From CATOSP01 sp965205385 (lineage in GTDB: Bacteria; Chloroflexota; Dehalococcoidia; Lucifugimonadales; UBA3495), in contig CBDBGS010000008.1 in the NCBI GenBank assembly GCA_965205385.1, positions 868,001 to 932,000 of the forward strand: a DNA stretch of 64,000 bases, in the 5' to 3' direction. The notes beneath the pieces were generated by a model. The model saw only the letters and a list, made by a program, of their open reading frames with translations. It was not told the DNA's origin and did no database searches. This document shows, one piece after another, positions 17,335 through 26,167 of the stretch; position 1 is the first letter of the stretch, and every line of letters begins with the position of its first letter. A program made the translations under genes and the position numbers.

Positions 17335-17775
17335 CTAGAAAAGCTCCACGAATTCTAACCAGTTGCCGTCGGGGTCCGTGGCGTAACAGGCTTTGCGGGA
17401 AAGGTTGCCGTTTTCGTCGTACATAGAGGCTGGAGGGTTGTTGTAGGTAAGACCTTTCTGAGAGGTTTCCTCGTAGAACCGGTCCAGGCCTTCGACGAAG
17501 AACGCCAGATGTGACGCCCCAAGGTCGTTCCGGTTGGTGCCGCCGGGACCGCTCTGCGGGGATAGGTACTGGATCAACTCCAATTGGTGCCCCTCGCCCA
17601 TATCGACGAATCCGCCCTTGATGTGCGCGCCGGGGAAGGCGAGGACCTGCTCTACAAATTCCCCCTGGCGCTCGGTGCGCCCGGCGATCCGCATGCCCAG
17701 CACTTCGGAGTAGAACTGCACCGACTTTTCTATGTCCCTGACCACAAAACCCGTGTGGAAGAACGACTTCAGCAT
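17335..17775 (-). CDS. VOC-family (glyoxalase-like) protein
   Basis: A 146-residue protein of the vicinal oxygen chelate superfamily, with two paired beta-alpha-beta modules: HTGFVVRDIEKSVQFYSEVLGM, then GHQLELIQY, ASHLAFFVEGLDRFYEE and the terminal YATDPDGNWLEFVEL. The H7, E(71 region), H and E positions expected for metal binding are present, so it may be an active lyase or isomerase. AAGGAG precedes the ATG by 7 nt. It lies between trpE and trpG, and its stop overlaps the trpG ribosome site. Any role in tryptophan metabolism is unproven. Confidence 0.88.
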   Translation of the reverse strand: MLKSFFHTGFVVRDIEKSVQFYSEVLGMRIAGRTERQGEFVEQVLAFPGAHIKGGFVDMGEGHQLELIQYLSPQSGPGGTNRNDLGASHLAFFVEGLDRFYEETSQKGLTYNNPPASMYDENGNLSRKACYATDPDGNWLEFVELF

Positions 17776-17822
17776 CTCTCAACTCCTTATCAGGCTGGTC
17801 CTTATTAGACCGGTCATTGGGC

Positions 17823-19274
17823 CTAGATCCCGGTTTCGGCAACCTCGATGGCACGCATGAGCGCTCCCGACTTGTGGCGGGTCTCCTGGTACTCATCCTC
17901 GGCCACACTGTCAGCCACGATCCCGCCGCCTGCCTGCACATACATCACTCCGTCTTTGTACACACCGGTACGCAGCACCAGGGCTGTATCCATGTTTCCC
18001 GAGTAGCTGAAATAACCCACCGCGCCACCGTAAGGGCCGCGCTTCTCGCCTTCAACCTCGGAGATGATCTCCATGGCCCTGATCTTGGGCGCGCCGGACA
18101 CTGTCCCGGCTGGGAAGCATGACCGCAGGGCGTCGTAAGGCGTCATGTCGCCGCGCAGCTTACCCTCCACGTGAGAGACCAGGTGCATGACGTGGGAAAA
18201 GCGCTCAACGTCCATGAGCTGGGTGACATGTACTGTTCCGGGTTCGCTGACCCGGCCAATGTCATTCCGGCCCAGGTCCACCAGCATGATGTGTTCGGCG
18301 CGCTGCTTCTCGCTGTTCTTCAATTCCTCTTCGTTGGCGTCGTCTTCGCCAGGGGTAGCGCCCCGGGGCCTGGTGCCCGCAATGGGATGGGTAGCGGCGA
18401 TCCCGTCCTCGACCTTGACCACCGTTTCGATGGCCGCGCCGACGATCTGGAACCCGTCCAGGTCCAGGTAGTACATGTATGGAGAAGGGTTGACGCTGCG
18501 AAGGGCACGGTATACTTGGAACGGGTGGGCATCGGTGCGGCGGGAGAACCGTTGGGAGTTGACCACCTGGATGACGTCTCCGGCGTACACGTAGTCGATG
18601 CACTTCTCGATGGCGTCGGCGTACTGTTCCGGCGTGAAGTTGGACTCGATGGGCGCGGAGCCATTGAAGCCGATGCCGCCTTGCAGCTCTGGTGGCAAGG
18701 TCAGCGGCTGAGTTAGGCGGCTGACCATCTCATCGATTCGTTCGGTGGCCTCCTTGTACGCCTGATCCACGTCTCCGTCAAGGTAGGCGTGGCTAACGAC
18801 CTTGATGTCGTGGCGGAGGTGGTCGAATATCAAGATGGTTTCCCCGAACATAAAGACCGATTCGGGGACGCCCTGGGGGTCAGCCGGCATTGGCGGCACC
18901 CTGGGCTCGAAGTAGCGAATGGTGTCGTAGGCCAGGTAGCCGACGGCCCCCCCGTGGAAGCGCGGGAGGCCATCCACCGGAATTAGCTGGTATTGGCCCA
19001 TTTCCTCTTCGATCAGCAGGAGCGGGTCCACCTCTCCCCCGGGCGACCCCGCCCCGGTTTGGAGCACTTTGTAAGGCTCCGTCCCGATGAAGCTGTACCG
19101 GCCCAGCCTCTCGCCGCCTTCAACGCTTTCCAGCAGGTAGGAGTATGGACCCCGGGCCACCTTCAGGTATGCCGACACGGGGGTCTCCAGGTCGGCGTTG
19201 ATGGACTGGTAAACCGCCACCAGGTTGCCCTGACCGGCTCGAGATTTGACCTCTTCCAACGTCGGGTGGTACAT
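17823..19274 (-). CDS. trpE: Anthranilate synthase component I
   Basis: TrpE converts chorismate to anthranilate using ammonia from TrpG. From the ATG at 19274 (AAGG upstream) the product has 483 residues. The N-terminal YLLESVEGGERLGRYSFIG carries the LLES motif that binds feedback tryptophan. The catalytic half includes ATHPIAGTRPRGATPGEDD, LVDLGRNDIGRVS, CFPAGTVSGAPKIRAMEII and GAVGYFSYSGNMDTALVLRTG. The longer open frame up to 19568 runs through the T-box leader and is not coding. First gene of the operon. Confidence 0.95.
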   Translation of the reverse strand: MYHPTLEEVKSRAGQGNLVAVYQSINADLETPVSAYLKVARGPYSYLLESVEGGERLGRYSFIGTEPYKVLQTGAGSPGGEVDPLLLIEEEMGQYQLIPVDGLPRFHGGAVGYLAYDTIRYFEPRVPPMPADPQGVPESVFMFGETILIFDHLRHDIKVVSHAYLDGDVDQAYKEATERIDEMVSRLTQPLTLPPELQGGIGFNGSAPIESNFTPEQYADAIEKCIDYVYAGDVIQVVNSQRFSRRTDAHPFQVYRALRSVNPSPYMYYLDLDGFQIVGAAIETVVKVEDGIAATHPIAGTRPRGATPGEDDANEEELKNSEKQRAEHIMLVDLGRNDIGRVSEPGTVHVTQLMDVERFSHVMHLVSHVEGKLRGDMTPYDALRSCFPAGTVSGAPKIRAMEIISEVEGEKRGPYGGAVGYFSYSGNMDTALVLRTGVYKDGVMYVQAGGGIVADSVAEDEYQETRHKSGALMRAIEVAETGI

Positions 19275-19340
19275 GCCGCTACCTTGCCAGTGCTGAATTT
19301 GGTTTCCGGACCCGGGCAGAGGGGGCGTGGTGCGGGCCAC

Positions 19341-19370
19341 AAAAAAAGACCCATCCCCAAGGGACGGGTC
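19341..19370 (-). terminator. Intrinsic terminator of the trp T-box
   Basis: On the minus strand a stem GACCCGTCCC / GGGATGGGTC (one mismatch region) with a short loop is followed by seven T. It is placed immediately after the T-box sequence, as in known T-box attenuators. Confidence 0.88.
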
Positions 19371-19658
19371 AAAACCGTGTTGCCACCCTATTTGCGGGCC
19401 GCGCCCCAAATTGTAGACGGAGCGGGACCAACTTCTCTGCCGGCGGGAGGGGCACTGCTCTACGTTCCCCCTGTGCCGCGGACCGCTAACGGGGCCCAAC
19501 CGTCCCGGCCTAGCGCCCCCGCGCTGGACTAAGTCCAAGCGTGAGCGGCCTGCGGCTCCGGGGTCCATTCACGCTTCTGCGCCTTGCGCCGGCTCTCACC
19601 TACCCCGGCTCTCTTCGCCTCGCTGGAAGCCTACTAATCCCCTTCACAGCCTTTAAAA
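19341..19658 (-). promoter_or_regulatory. T-box leader, tryptophan-specific
   Basis: The untranslated leader of trpE has the parts of a T-box riboswitch, which senses uncharged tRNA. Stem I shows AGAGAG and GGTAGGTGAGAGCC segments. The specifier region reads GAATGGACC on the minus strand, with UGG (Trp codon) at 19567-19565 followed by a purine. The T-box sequence AGGGTGGCAACACGG lies at 19389-19375, directly before a terminator hairpin. When tRNA-Trp is uncharged, the antiterminator should form and trpE transcription proceed. The stem I boundaries are approximate. Confidence 0.9.
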
Positions 19659-19678
19659 TATTCGTATTTCGTTGGACC

Positions 19679-19708
19679 AGTATAGGTTTCTCGAAACGCG
19701 CCTGTCAA
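19679..19708 (-). promoter_or_regulatory. sigma70-type promoter of the trp operon
   Basis: Minus strand TTGACA (19708-19703), an 18-nt spacer, and TATACT (19684-19679). It is a consensus -35 with a near-consensus -10. Transcription would start near 19672, just upstream of the T-box stem I. Confidence 0.82.
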
Positions 19709-19828
19709 TGCGTTGACAACCCGGCCTGCGATGGATTCGGTAGGCAAGTGGGTCGACTAGGGAATGAGGTTTTACTGTATATTGCACCCTACGGAGCATA
19801 TGTCATGGCATCATGTCGATAACGGCAT

Positions 19829-19978
19829 TAGGAAGGCAAGACGATTGCAAAGTCCTTAGACGGCGGCATTGCAGAGTTGAAAGGCCACTTGGCATGTGAC
19901 CCGCCAAAGCGAAGGGCAGGTTCTTGAATACCAACGTGAAGGTTCCTAGAGCGACTTTGCAATCGTCCTATAGGAAGG
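19829..19978. repeat. MITE-like element: 15-bp inverted repeats inside 8-bp direct repeats
   Basis: GACGATTGCAAAGTC (19840-19854) and its perfect inverse GACTTTGCAATCGTC (19953-19967) bracket about 98 bp without a convincing ORF. Outside each arm, after 3 nt, the 8-mer TAGGAAGG occurs as a direct repeat (19829-19836 and 19971-19978). It looks like a target-site duplication. The whole is about 150 bp, the size of a miniature inverted-repeat transposable element. No transposase is near it. Confidence 0.65.
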
Positions 19979-20099
19979 AAGTCCAGATTATGTAGGCTGT
20001 GTTGGACCGCGGACCGCACTCCACTACTCCTCTCTTGACAATTAGGACGTCAAGGACTCATGAGTATCCGAAGACTCGAACGAAGGAGAAGGAGCTGAG

Positions 20100-20690
20100 G
20101 TGAACGGCCGGATATTGGGCTTTTCTCCTGGGACTGGCTTTGGCGTGATCTCAGGAGATGACGGAAACCGTTACTGTTTCACAGAGGCCGAGTGGAGGGA
20201 CTCGATGACCCCTACCCGCGGAGTGGAAGTTGACTTTGTGGTGGAGGGAGACAACGCGGCATCCATCTACCGGGCCCTGCGGAACGCGGGAAGCCCTGGC
20301 CGTATAGTGACTCTGAGTGAAGAACAGAACCGGACGGTGGCCGGGATATTGGCGGTGCTCGTAGGGTGGGTCGGAGTCCATAAGTTTTACCTCGGCCTGC
20401 GTGGACCGGCCAAGATTCAGGCCGCCGCAGGCGTGACCGCCATCATGTTTGCCATTATCCTGCCCCGTCTTGTTCACCTGTATCAGACCGTGTTTACTCT
20501 CACGGGAGGGTTTGTCTCATCTCAACCATACATTCGGTGGTGGGCCGTCCTTTTCGGGGTCGAAACCGCCGGTTATCTTTTATGGTCGGCGATGGGAATC
20601 ATAGGGCTGATTGAGGGAATCATATACCTGACCAAGTCGGACGGAGAGTTCGCGGAGACGTACCTGAACCAGAAGAAGCCCTGGTTCTAA
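20100..20690 (+). CDS. Membrane protein with cold-shock-like N-terminus and TM2 domain
   Basis: A 196-residue protein in two parts. Residues 1-60 resemble a cold-shock-type OB fold (GRILGFSPGTGFGVISGDDG, then FTEAEW and VEVDFVVEG). Residues 70-185 are a membrane region of the TM2 type: GWVGVHKFYLG is the TM2 turn motif, with further hydrophobic segments at about 100-118, 130-148 and 150-172. Function unknown; TM2 proteins are small membrane proteins of unclear role. The GTG start follows GGAG. A TTGACA at 20035-20040 could be its -35 box, but the -10 is weak. Confidence 0.8.
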   Translation: MNGRILGFSPGTGFGVISGDDGNRYCFTEAEWRDSMTPTRGVEVDFVVEGDNAASIYRALRNAGSPGRIVTLSEEQNRTVAGILAVLVGWVGVHKFYLGLRGPAKIQAAAGVTAIMFAIILPRLVHLYQTVFTLTGGFVSSQPYIRWWAVLFGVETAGYLLWSAMGIIGLIEGIIYLTKSDGEFAETYLNQKKPWF

Positions 20691-20812
20691 GCCGGTTAAA
20701 CATCGACGCGCATTCGGGGCGCTATCAGATGCGCCTCCGATTTTCGTGGCCCCCAGGGGGTGCGGCGCCCAATCTTGTGGGAGAAATACGTTCTACGAGT
20801 CGCTTCGCCGCA

Positions 20813-20841
20813 TTGACACGAAAGGGAGGCTATCATAAAGT
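20813..20841 (+). promoter_or_regulatory. Possible promoter of the P450 gene
   Basis: TTGACA (20813-20818), a 17-nt spacer and TAAAGT (20836-20841), 34 bp before the ATG of the P450 gene. The -10 element matches consensus in four of six positions. Confidence 0.5.
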
Positions 20842-20874
20842 TTATCCCAATTATCGTTAGATCGGAGGTGGCTC

Positions 20875-22095
20875 ATGGTCACGGCCATTAGCGACGACCT
20901 ATTTGCTCCTGGAGTGATTGCCGATCCCTATCCGTACTTCGGACAACTGCGGGAGGAGGATCCCGTCCATTGGAACGAGAAGTACGGGGTCTGGATTCTC
21001 ACCCGCTACGACGACGTGGTGTGCCTGACTCGTCACCACGAGACCTTCTCTTCCGAGACCTTCAAGCGGGACCCGCGGCCTCCCTATCCCGCGATCGACG
21101 AAGAGGACCAGCCGATTTACGAATTCATCAAGGCTTTCCAAATTGACCGGTTCATCCAGCACGACCGGCCCGCCCATTTCGACATGCGCATGGTCCTGGC
21201 GAAGTATTTCACGCCCAAGTCCATGGAGTCCTGGCGCCCGCTGGTCAGGAACGCCATCAGATATCTGGTCGATGCCGCGCAAGCGAAGGGGCACATGGAC
21301 GTGATGCGCGACTTTGCCATCCCGCTGCCATTGTTGGTCATCGCTCAGATGATGGGTGTCCCTGAGGAGGACCGGCCTTACATCCGTTCGTTGGCCGAAA
21401 AGTTGCTGTTTTTGAACAGGGGCGAACCAGATCGCATGAGGACTTATTCCGAAGGCGCGGAGGGTATCAAAGAATACATCGATCCCCTGATTCAGCAACG
21501 CTTAGCCGAACCCGGCGAAGACCTGCTGTCGGTGCTGGCTGAGGGCGAGAGGGACGGTGTTTACAACCGTGACTAGGTTCTTGCCAACGCCGCGCTGCTG
21601 TTGGTGGCGGGCCATGAGACCACCATCAACCTCATCTGTAACGGCACGCTGGCCTTCATCCGCAATCCGGACCAATGGGACGCCCTGCGGCAGGACCCCG
21701 AGGCCGTGACTCAACGCGCAACTGAGGAATGCCTCCGCTACGACTCTTCGGTCAAGTCCATCCAACGGATCGCCGCCGAGGACGTGGAGATGCGGGGCAA
21801 GGTGATAAACAAGGACGACCGGGTCAGGTGGTTCATCACCGCCGCGAACCGGGACCCGCGAAAGTTTGACGAGGCGGACACTTTCGACATCAACCGTTGG
21901 CCCAACCCGCACGTCGCGTTCGGCGGCGGCATTCACCACTGCCTGGGCGTGAATCTCGCACGGTTGGAAGGTCAAGAGGCTTTCATGGGCCTGGCCCAAC
22001 GGTTTTCCCGGTTCCACCTCGAGACGGATGGGTTGGAATACCAGCCGACGATTAACCTGCGGTCCCTGAAGAAACTGCCGGTGACCTGGGACTAG
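20875..22095 (+). pseudogene. Cytochrome P450 interrupted by one in-frame amber codon
   Basis: Two adjacent ORFs in the same frame (20875-21576 and from 21577 on) together make a complete bacterial P450 of 407 codons. The only interruption is TAG at 21574-21576, codon 234, in the context NRD-stop-VLANAALLLVAGHETT. A CAG (Gln) there would restore the gene, a single C-to-T change. Both sides keep key motifs: the I-helix AGHETT, the ExxR in EECLRYD, and the heme loop FGGGIHHCLG with the cysteine ligand. GGAGG precedes the ATG. It may be a recent pseudogene, a read-through gene, or a sequence error. Confidence 0.88.
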
Positions 22096-22132
22096 ATTGC
22101 GTCAAGCCAGCCTGCCGGGACTCGCATATATA

Positions 22133-22166
22133 AAGGCCGCGGTCTGCATTGGCAGACCGCGGCCTT
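22133..22166. terminator. Bidirectional hairpin between convergent genes
   Basis: A perfect 14-bp stem AAGGCCGCGGTCTG / CAGACCGCGGCCTT with a 6-nt loop. It lies between the P450 gene (+) and the adaptor gene (-). Short T-rich or TA-rich stretches follow on both strands. Confidence 0.75.
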
Positions 22167-22188
22167 GTCATTTCCGAAGCCCTGAGGT

Positions 22189-24582
22189 CTAGCTTGCCGG
22201 GACAGCTTGACCGGTCGAGTCAACAACGGTCACCGGAGTGGCGTCGGTCAACAGGTGTTGGCCGGAGACAACTACCTGAGAGCCGGGTTGCAGCCCATCT
22301 AGGATTTCCCTGTGTTGGTCGCCGCTTAACCCGACCGCGACTCGTTCCAGATGGGCAACTCCGTTCCGTACTACGTAGATGCTGGACTGGCTGCCCGAAC
22401 TAAATACCGCTTCCTTGGGAACCAAGAGGGTATCTCCCCGTTGAATGCTGATCGATACCTGACCTGAGACTCCTGGTCTGAGGATGGCGGTGGCCTCCAC
22501 CGGCTCCATCTTGACCAGGAAAGTGTGGCCGGTGGGTCCGGCGGTGGGGTTGATACGGGCGACCTTCAGGTCCAACACCTGATTGGGCAATGCCGGGCTC
22601 GTAAACTGTAGCATCCGGCCAGTTTCGAGGGCGCCAATCACCGTTTCCTCCACTAGGAACGATACAACCACCTCGGTCGTGGCAATGGTGAACACCGGAG
22701 TCTGCGGCGAGGCCATCGACCCGACGGATAGCTGGTTCTGCACGATTATCCCGTCGAATGGGGCAACCACCTTCATGTCCTCTAGTTGCTGTTGGACGAG
22801 GGCTACTTGCGCCCTCGCTTGTGCCACGTTCGCTTCCGCGGCGTCGATACCGTGCGCGGAGTAGGCCTCGTTGTTGGTCGCAAGTTCTCGTTCCGCTACG
22901 GCCACTCCCATTCTGGCGGCCGCTAATGCCAAGTCATCGGGCTCGAGCAACGTCTCGAGCCGGGAACTCGCCGACGAGACCAGCGCTTTAACCCCTTCCA
23001 ACTTGTTTTCCGCCCCGGCCACCGTGTTGGGGTCAGGCTCCATGATCTCCCCCAGCCGGGCCTGTGCTGAGTCATAGGCAGCCCGCGCCGTGGCGACGCG
23101 GTTCACCGCCAGTGCAATGGTGTTGCTGGTGGGGTCTTCAAGCTCATCGAGTCGAGCTTCGACCGTGTCCAGAGCGGCTTGAGCGATAGCTACCTTGCTC
23201 ATGGCCCGTTCCATGGAACTCCCGTCAGGGTTGGTCAGTTCCTCGAATTTCGCCAGGGCGGAATTGAGCCGGGCACTGGCCGCATCCACATTGTTTCGGG
23301 CAAGGGCAAGAGTTTCCTCGCTGGGGTCCATGAGTTCTTCGAGTTGGCCCCTAGCCGACTCCAGGGCCAGGCGGGCCTGGGACTCATCCCATAGGGCCGC
23401 TCGAATCCGGTCGGGTATAGACGAAGACGAGACCACCTGTCCCAGCAGTTTGGCCAACCGATGGTCCTGGAACGTGATAGTGACTTTTAGCGCCGTTATC
23501 TGCTCGGGTGAAAGGGAGGTGTCCAGGAAGGGGTCCCTCATCCGGTCCAGATTTTGGGCCAGACCGATCCTGGTCTCCATTATTTCGGTCCATGGGTCTC
23601 CGATCGAACCTTTGGTCAGCTCGCCGAGAATGGCCCGGTTGAGCCTGGAGGCGTCTTGCTGATTGAGGGCCGAGCTCAGGACTTGTTGGGCCACAGCCAC
23701 GGCTTTTTGAGCTTTGGCTACCGCGTCGGCAGGCGGGTCCATAACCCGGGCCAGCCGCGTTCGGGCGCTGTCCAGGTTGCGTTCAGCCACGGTGACCGCG
23801 CTCCTGGCCGTCTGCAGGGCCGCGGACGAGGGGTCCGAAAGCTGGTCTAGCTCAGCCTGGGCGCTTGCCAGACTTCTTCGGGCGCCTTCAACCGCACTCT
23901 TCGCCACCACGAGGTCCGATCCCGTGGGGTCCTGTAGCTGGGTGAGGCTAATGTTGGCGTCCGCAAGTTGGTTCTTGGCTGTTACCACCTCACTCTTGGC
24001 CGTTTCCGTAGTCGCGGGAGTGGGATTTAGCAGCCGGTCCAAGGCGGTCTGCGCGCCGATTTTCCGGCTCTGGGAGTCGGCCAATACACTCTCCGCCATA
24101 TGAAGGTCTGCTGGGGTTGGGTCCAACAGTTGGTCGAACTTGGCCTGTGCCGCGTCGAGCTTGGCCTGTGCCGCGGCATGGCTGGGTCCGGCAGCGGCTT
24201 TAGCTTGTTCCAGCCGGGCCTGTGCGCTGGTCAATTTCGCCTGCGCTTCCTCGAGCCGGGCGTCCAAGCCACCGTGCCGCAGCTCCCCTAGCACGTCGCC
24301 AGTCGTTACTGCTGCGCCGACTCCCACGTCCAGCCGGGCGACCTGGCCTGCCGACCTTGGAACAACGTCCACTTGATCGCTGGCGTCCACCCTGGCTGCG
24401 TAGGCGCGGTTGGTGGTGATCGAGCCGGTAATGGCCGGCGCTGTGGCCACTGACACCGAGCGGTCTCCGATGAACGCCGTCTCGGCGGCGGGCGCGGCGC
24501 AGGCGGCCATGGCCAATAACGCGGCCAGTAGCAGGATAGAGACGCCTAGAATACCCTCCGGCCTTATTGAGAGTTTCCCCAT
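22189..24582 (-). CDS. Very long HlyD/RND-type efflux adaptor lipoprotein
   Basis: A 797-residue membrane-fusion-type adaptor. A signal sequence ends at a lipobox-like AMAAC with Cys28. A split biotinyl-lipoyl domain is visible: residues 70-100 (VVPRSAGQVARLDVGVGAAV) and the part after the hairpin (KVVAPFDGIIVQNQLSVGSM). A beta-barrel domain follows (VSFLVEETVIGALETGR). The hairpin between them is about 510 residues and built of repeats ending in L-x-[DNE]-P. These occur exactly every 32 residues at 154, 186, 218, 250, 282 and again at 419, 451, 483, 515, 547. It follows the DHA2 permease gene, so it probably extends that exporter. Confidence 0.88.
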   Translation of the reverse strand: MGKLSIRPEGILGVSILLLAALLAMAACAAPAAETAFIGDRSVSVATAPAITGSITTNRAYAARVDASDQVDVVPRSAGQVARLDVGVGAAVTTGDVLGELRHGGLDARLEEAQAKLTSAQARLEQAKAAAGPSHAAAQAKLDAAQAKFDQLLDPTPADLHMAESVLADSQSRKIGAQTALDRLLNPTPATTETAKSEVVTAKNQLADANISLTQLQDPTGSDLVVAKSAVEGARRSLASAQAELDQLSDPSSAALQTARSAVTVAERNLDSARTRLARVMDPPADAVAKAQKAVAVAQQVLSSALNQQDASRLNRAILGELTKGSIGDPWTEIMETRIGLAQNLDRMRDPFLDTSLSPEQITALKVTITFQDHRLAKLLGQVVSSSSIPDRIRAALWDESQARLALESARGQLEELMDPSEETLALARNNVDAASARLNSALAKFEELTNPDGSSMERAMSKVAIAQAALDTVEARLDELEDPTSNTIALAVNRVATARAAYDSAQARLGEIMEPDPNTVAGAENKLEGVKALVSSASSRLETLLEPDDLALAAARMGVAVAERELATNNEAYSAHGIDAAEANVAQARAQVALVQQQLEDMKVVAPFDGIIVQNQLSVGSMASPQTPVFTIATTEVVVSFLVEETVIGALETGRMLQFTSPALPNQVLDLKVARINPTAGPTGHTFLVKMEPVEATAILRPGVSGQVSISIQRGDTLLVPKEAVFSSGSQSSIYVVRNGVAHLERVAVGLSGDQHREILDGLQPGSQVVVSGQHLLTDATPVTVVDSTGQAVPAS

Positions 24583-24628
24583 AATCGAATCATCATTCCT
24601 TTTTCTGATTTCCTGGTTGCCACTTGGC

Positions 24629-26165
24629 CTAGTCGGCGGGTTGCGCTGCTTCTTTCGGCTGACTCTTGCGCAGGAAGACAGCGGGAATCAAAGCCACAAA
24701 CACCATTATGGACGCGATCAAGAATACGTCGTTGAACGCGCTGATAACGGCCTCCCGGTGCACCGTTTGGTCTAACATCAGGACCGCCAGCTCGCTGGCC
24801 CTGCCATTCATCCCCGGCGCCGCGCCCGCTGACTGTTCCAACTGGGAAAGCACCCGCACCGCACCCAGAGAGTCGGGCGTTACTGTCTGAGACATGCTGC
24901 TGAAATGAAAAGCCTGCCTTGTCGTGAGGATGGTGGCGAAGGCTGCCGTCCCAAACGCCGGGAAAAGCTGTCGAAGACTGTTGGTCAACGCCGACGCCCT
25001 GGGCAGCTCGTTCCGAGGCACCAGGCTCATTGTAAGGGTAACTGCCGGGACAAACATCAACGCGCTGCTCACTCCCCGGACCATCAGGATGATAATTAGC
25101 TCCCGGTCGGTGGTCGTGAGGTCCATGTTAGCCAGTTGTAGCGTGGCGAATCCGGCCCCTAGGATACCTGGAATAATTAGCGGCCAGGGGCCCACCCTGT
25201 CGTATAGGCGTCCCGTCAGGGGCATCACCGCCGCCAACGCGATCCCCTGCGGCATCAACAGCAAGCCTGTCTCGATTGGGCTCAGACCGCGCACGTCTTG
25301 CAGGAACAATGGTACGAGGAACACCACCGAGATCAGCACCATGGTTGCGATGAAGTACACACTGGCAGCCATGGTGAAAGGGCGGTTCCGGAAGATACGC
25401 AGGTCGAGCAGCGGGGATTCCTCGGTCAACTCCACGTATACCCACGCGGCAAGGGACACGGCGGAGACTGCGAACAACACCACCACGTTGGGCGCGCCCC
25501 AGCCGTCCGCGGGTGCGCGGGTGAGGGCAAGCAGGACGGCGGAGAAACCCACTCCCGCCAGGATGAAACCCTTCAAATCGAACTTTCGGGCTTCAACCCT
25601 GTCGGTCTCCCGCAGCCACAATGACGTCAGGATTATGGCAGCGATCCCGATCGGGACGTTGATGAAAAAGACCATCCTCCAACTGGAGGTCTCTACCAGG
25701 TAACCGCCTATTACCGGGCCGAAGATGGGGGCAAACAGGATGGGAATGCCGAAGATGCCCATCATGGAACCTTGCTGGTCGCGGGGAACGGTGCGGAACA
25801 TCATCGCCAGGCCCAGGGGCATGGTGATCCCGCCAGCCAGGCCCTTGATAAACCGAAAGGCGATCAACGGAGTCGATGTCCCAGGCCAGACCGCAGAGAA
25901 TCGAGCCCAGCGTGAAACCGGTTACGGATAAAGCATAGAGCCGCTTAGTCCCCAGGCGGTCGCTCAGGTACCCGGCGGTGGGGACTATCAAGGCCAGGGC
26001 CAGCAGGTACATGGAGATGATTAGCTGCGCTTTGTCCAGGTTCGTGCTAAGGGTATTCATGATTGTGGGTAGCGCGACATTGATGACGGTAGTGTCCAGG
26101 ATCACGGTGATGCTCCCCAACACCACAACCACCAGCACCCGCCATTGATACGGAATCCGAGGCAT
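24629..26165 (-). pseudogene. DHA2-family (EmrB-like) MFS drug exporter, frameshifted
   Basis: Two overlapping minus-strand frames give one 14-TM major facilitator of about 510 residues. The first (from ATG 26165) holds TM1-TM3 with LDTTVINVALPTI and AGYLSDRLGTKRLY. The second resumes with LIAFRFIKGLAGGITMPLGL and runs to the C-terminus at 24629. The join is near 25875-25882, where the reading frame moves by one base after GLAWDID. Either a one-base insertion (or two-base loss) has inactivated it, or the assembly has an error. The EmrA-like adaptor gene ends 2 bp upstream. It would export drugs or lipophilic compounds in exchange for protons. Confidence 0.85.
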
Positions 26166-26167
26166 GT

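Noticed and set aside
17324..17941. N-terminal extension of the trpG frame to 17941
   Set aside because: It overlaps the VOC gene in another frame. The ATG at 17323 has its own ribosome site and the family start.
19275..19568. N-terminal extension of the trpE frame
   Set aside because: The open frame runs through the T-box and terminator. The ATG at 19274 gives the family N-terminus.
19828..20019. 63-codon minus-strand ORF over the MITE-like element
   Set aside because: It spans the inverted repeats and has no ribosome site or family similarity.
21574..21576. Pyrrolysine insertion at the P450 TAG
   Set aside because: Nothing nearby suggests a Pyl system, and a CAG-to-TAG change is the simpler explanation.
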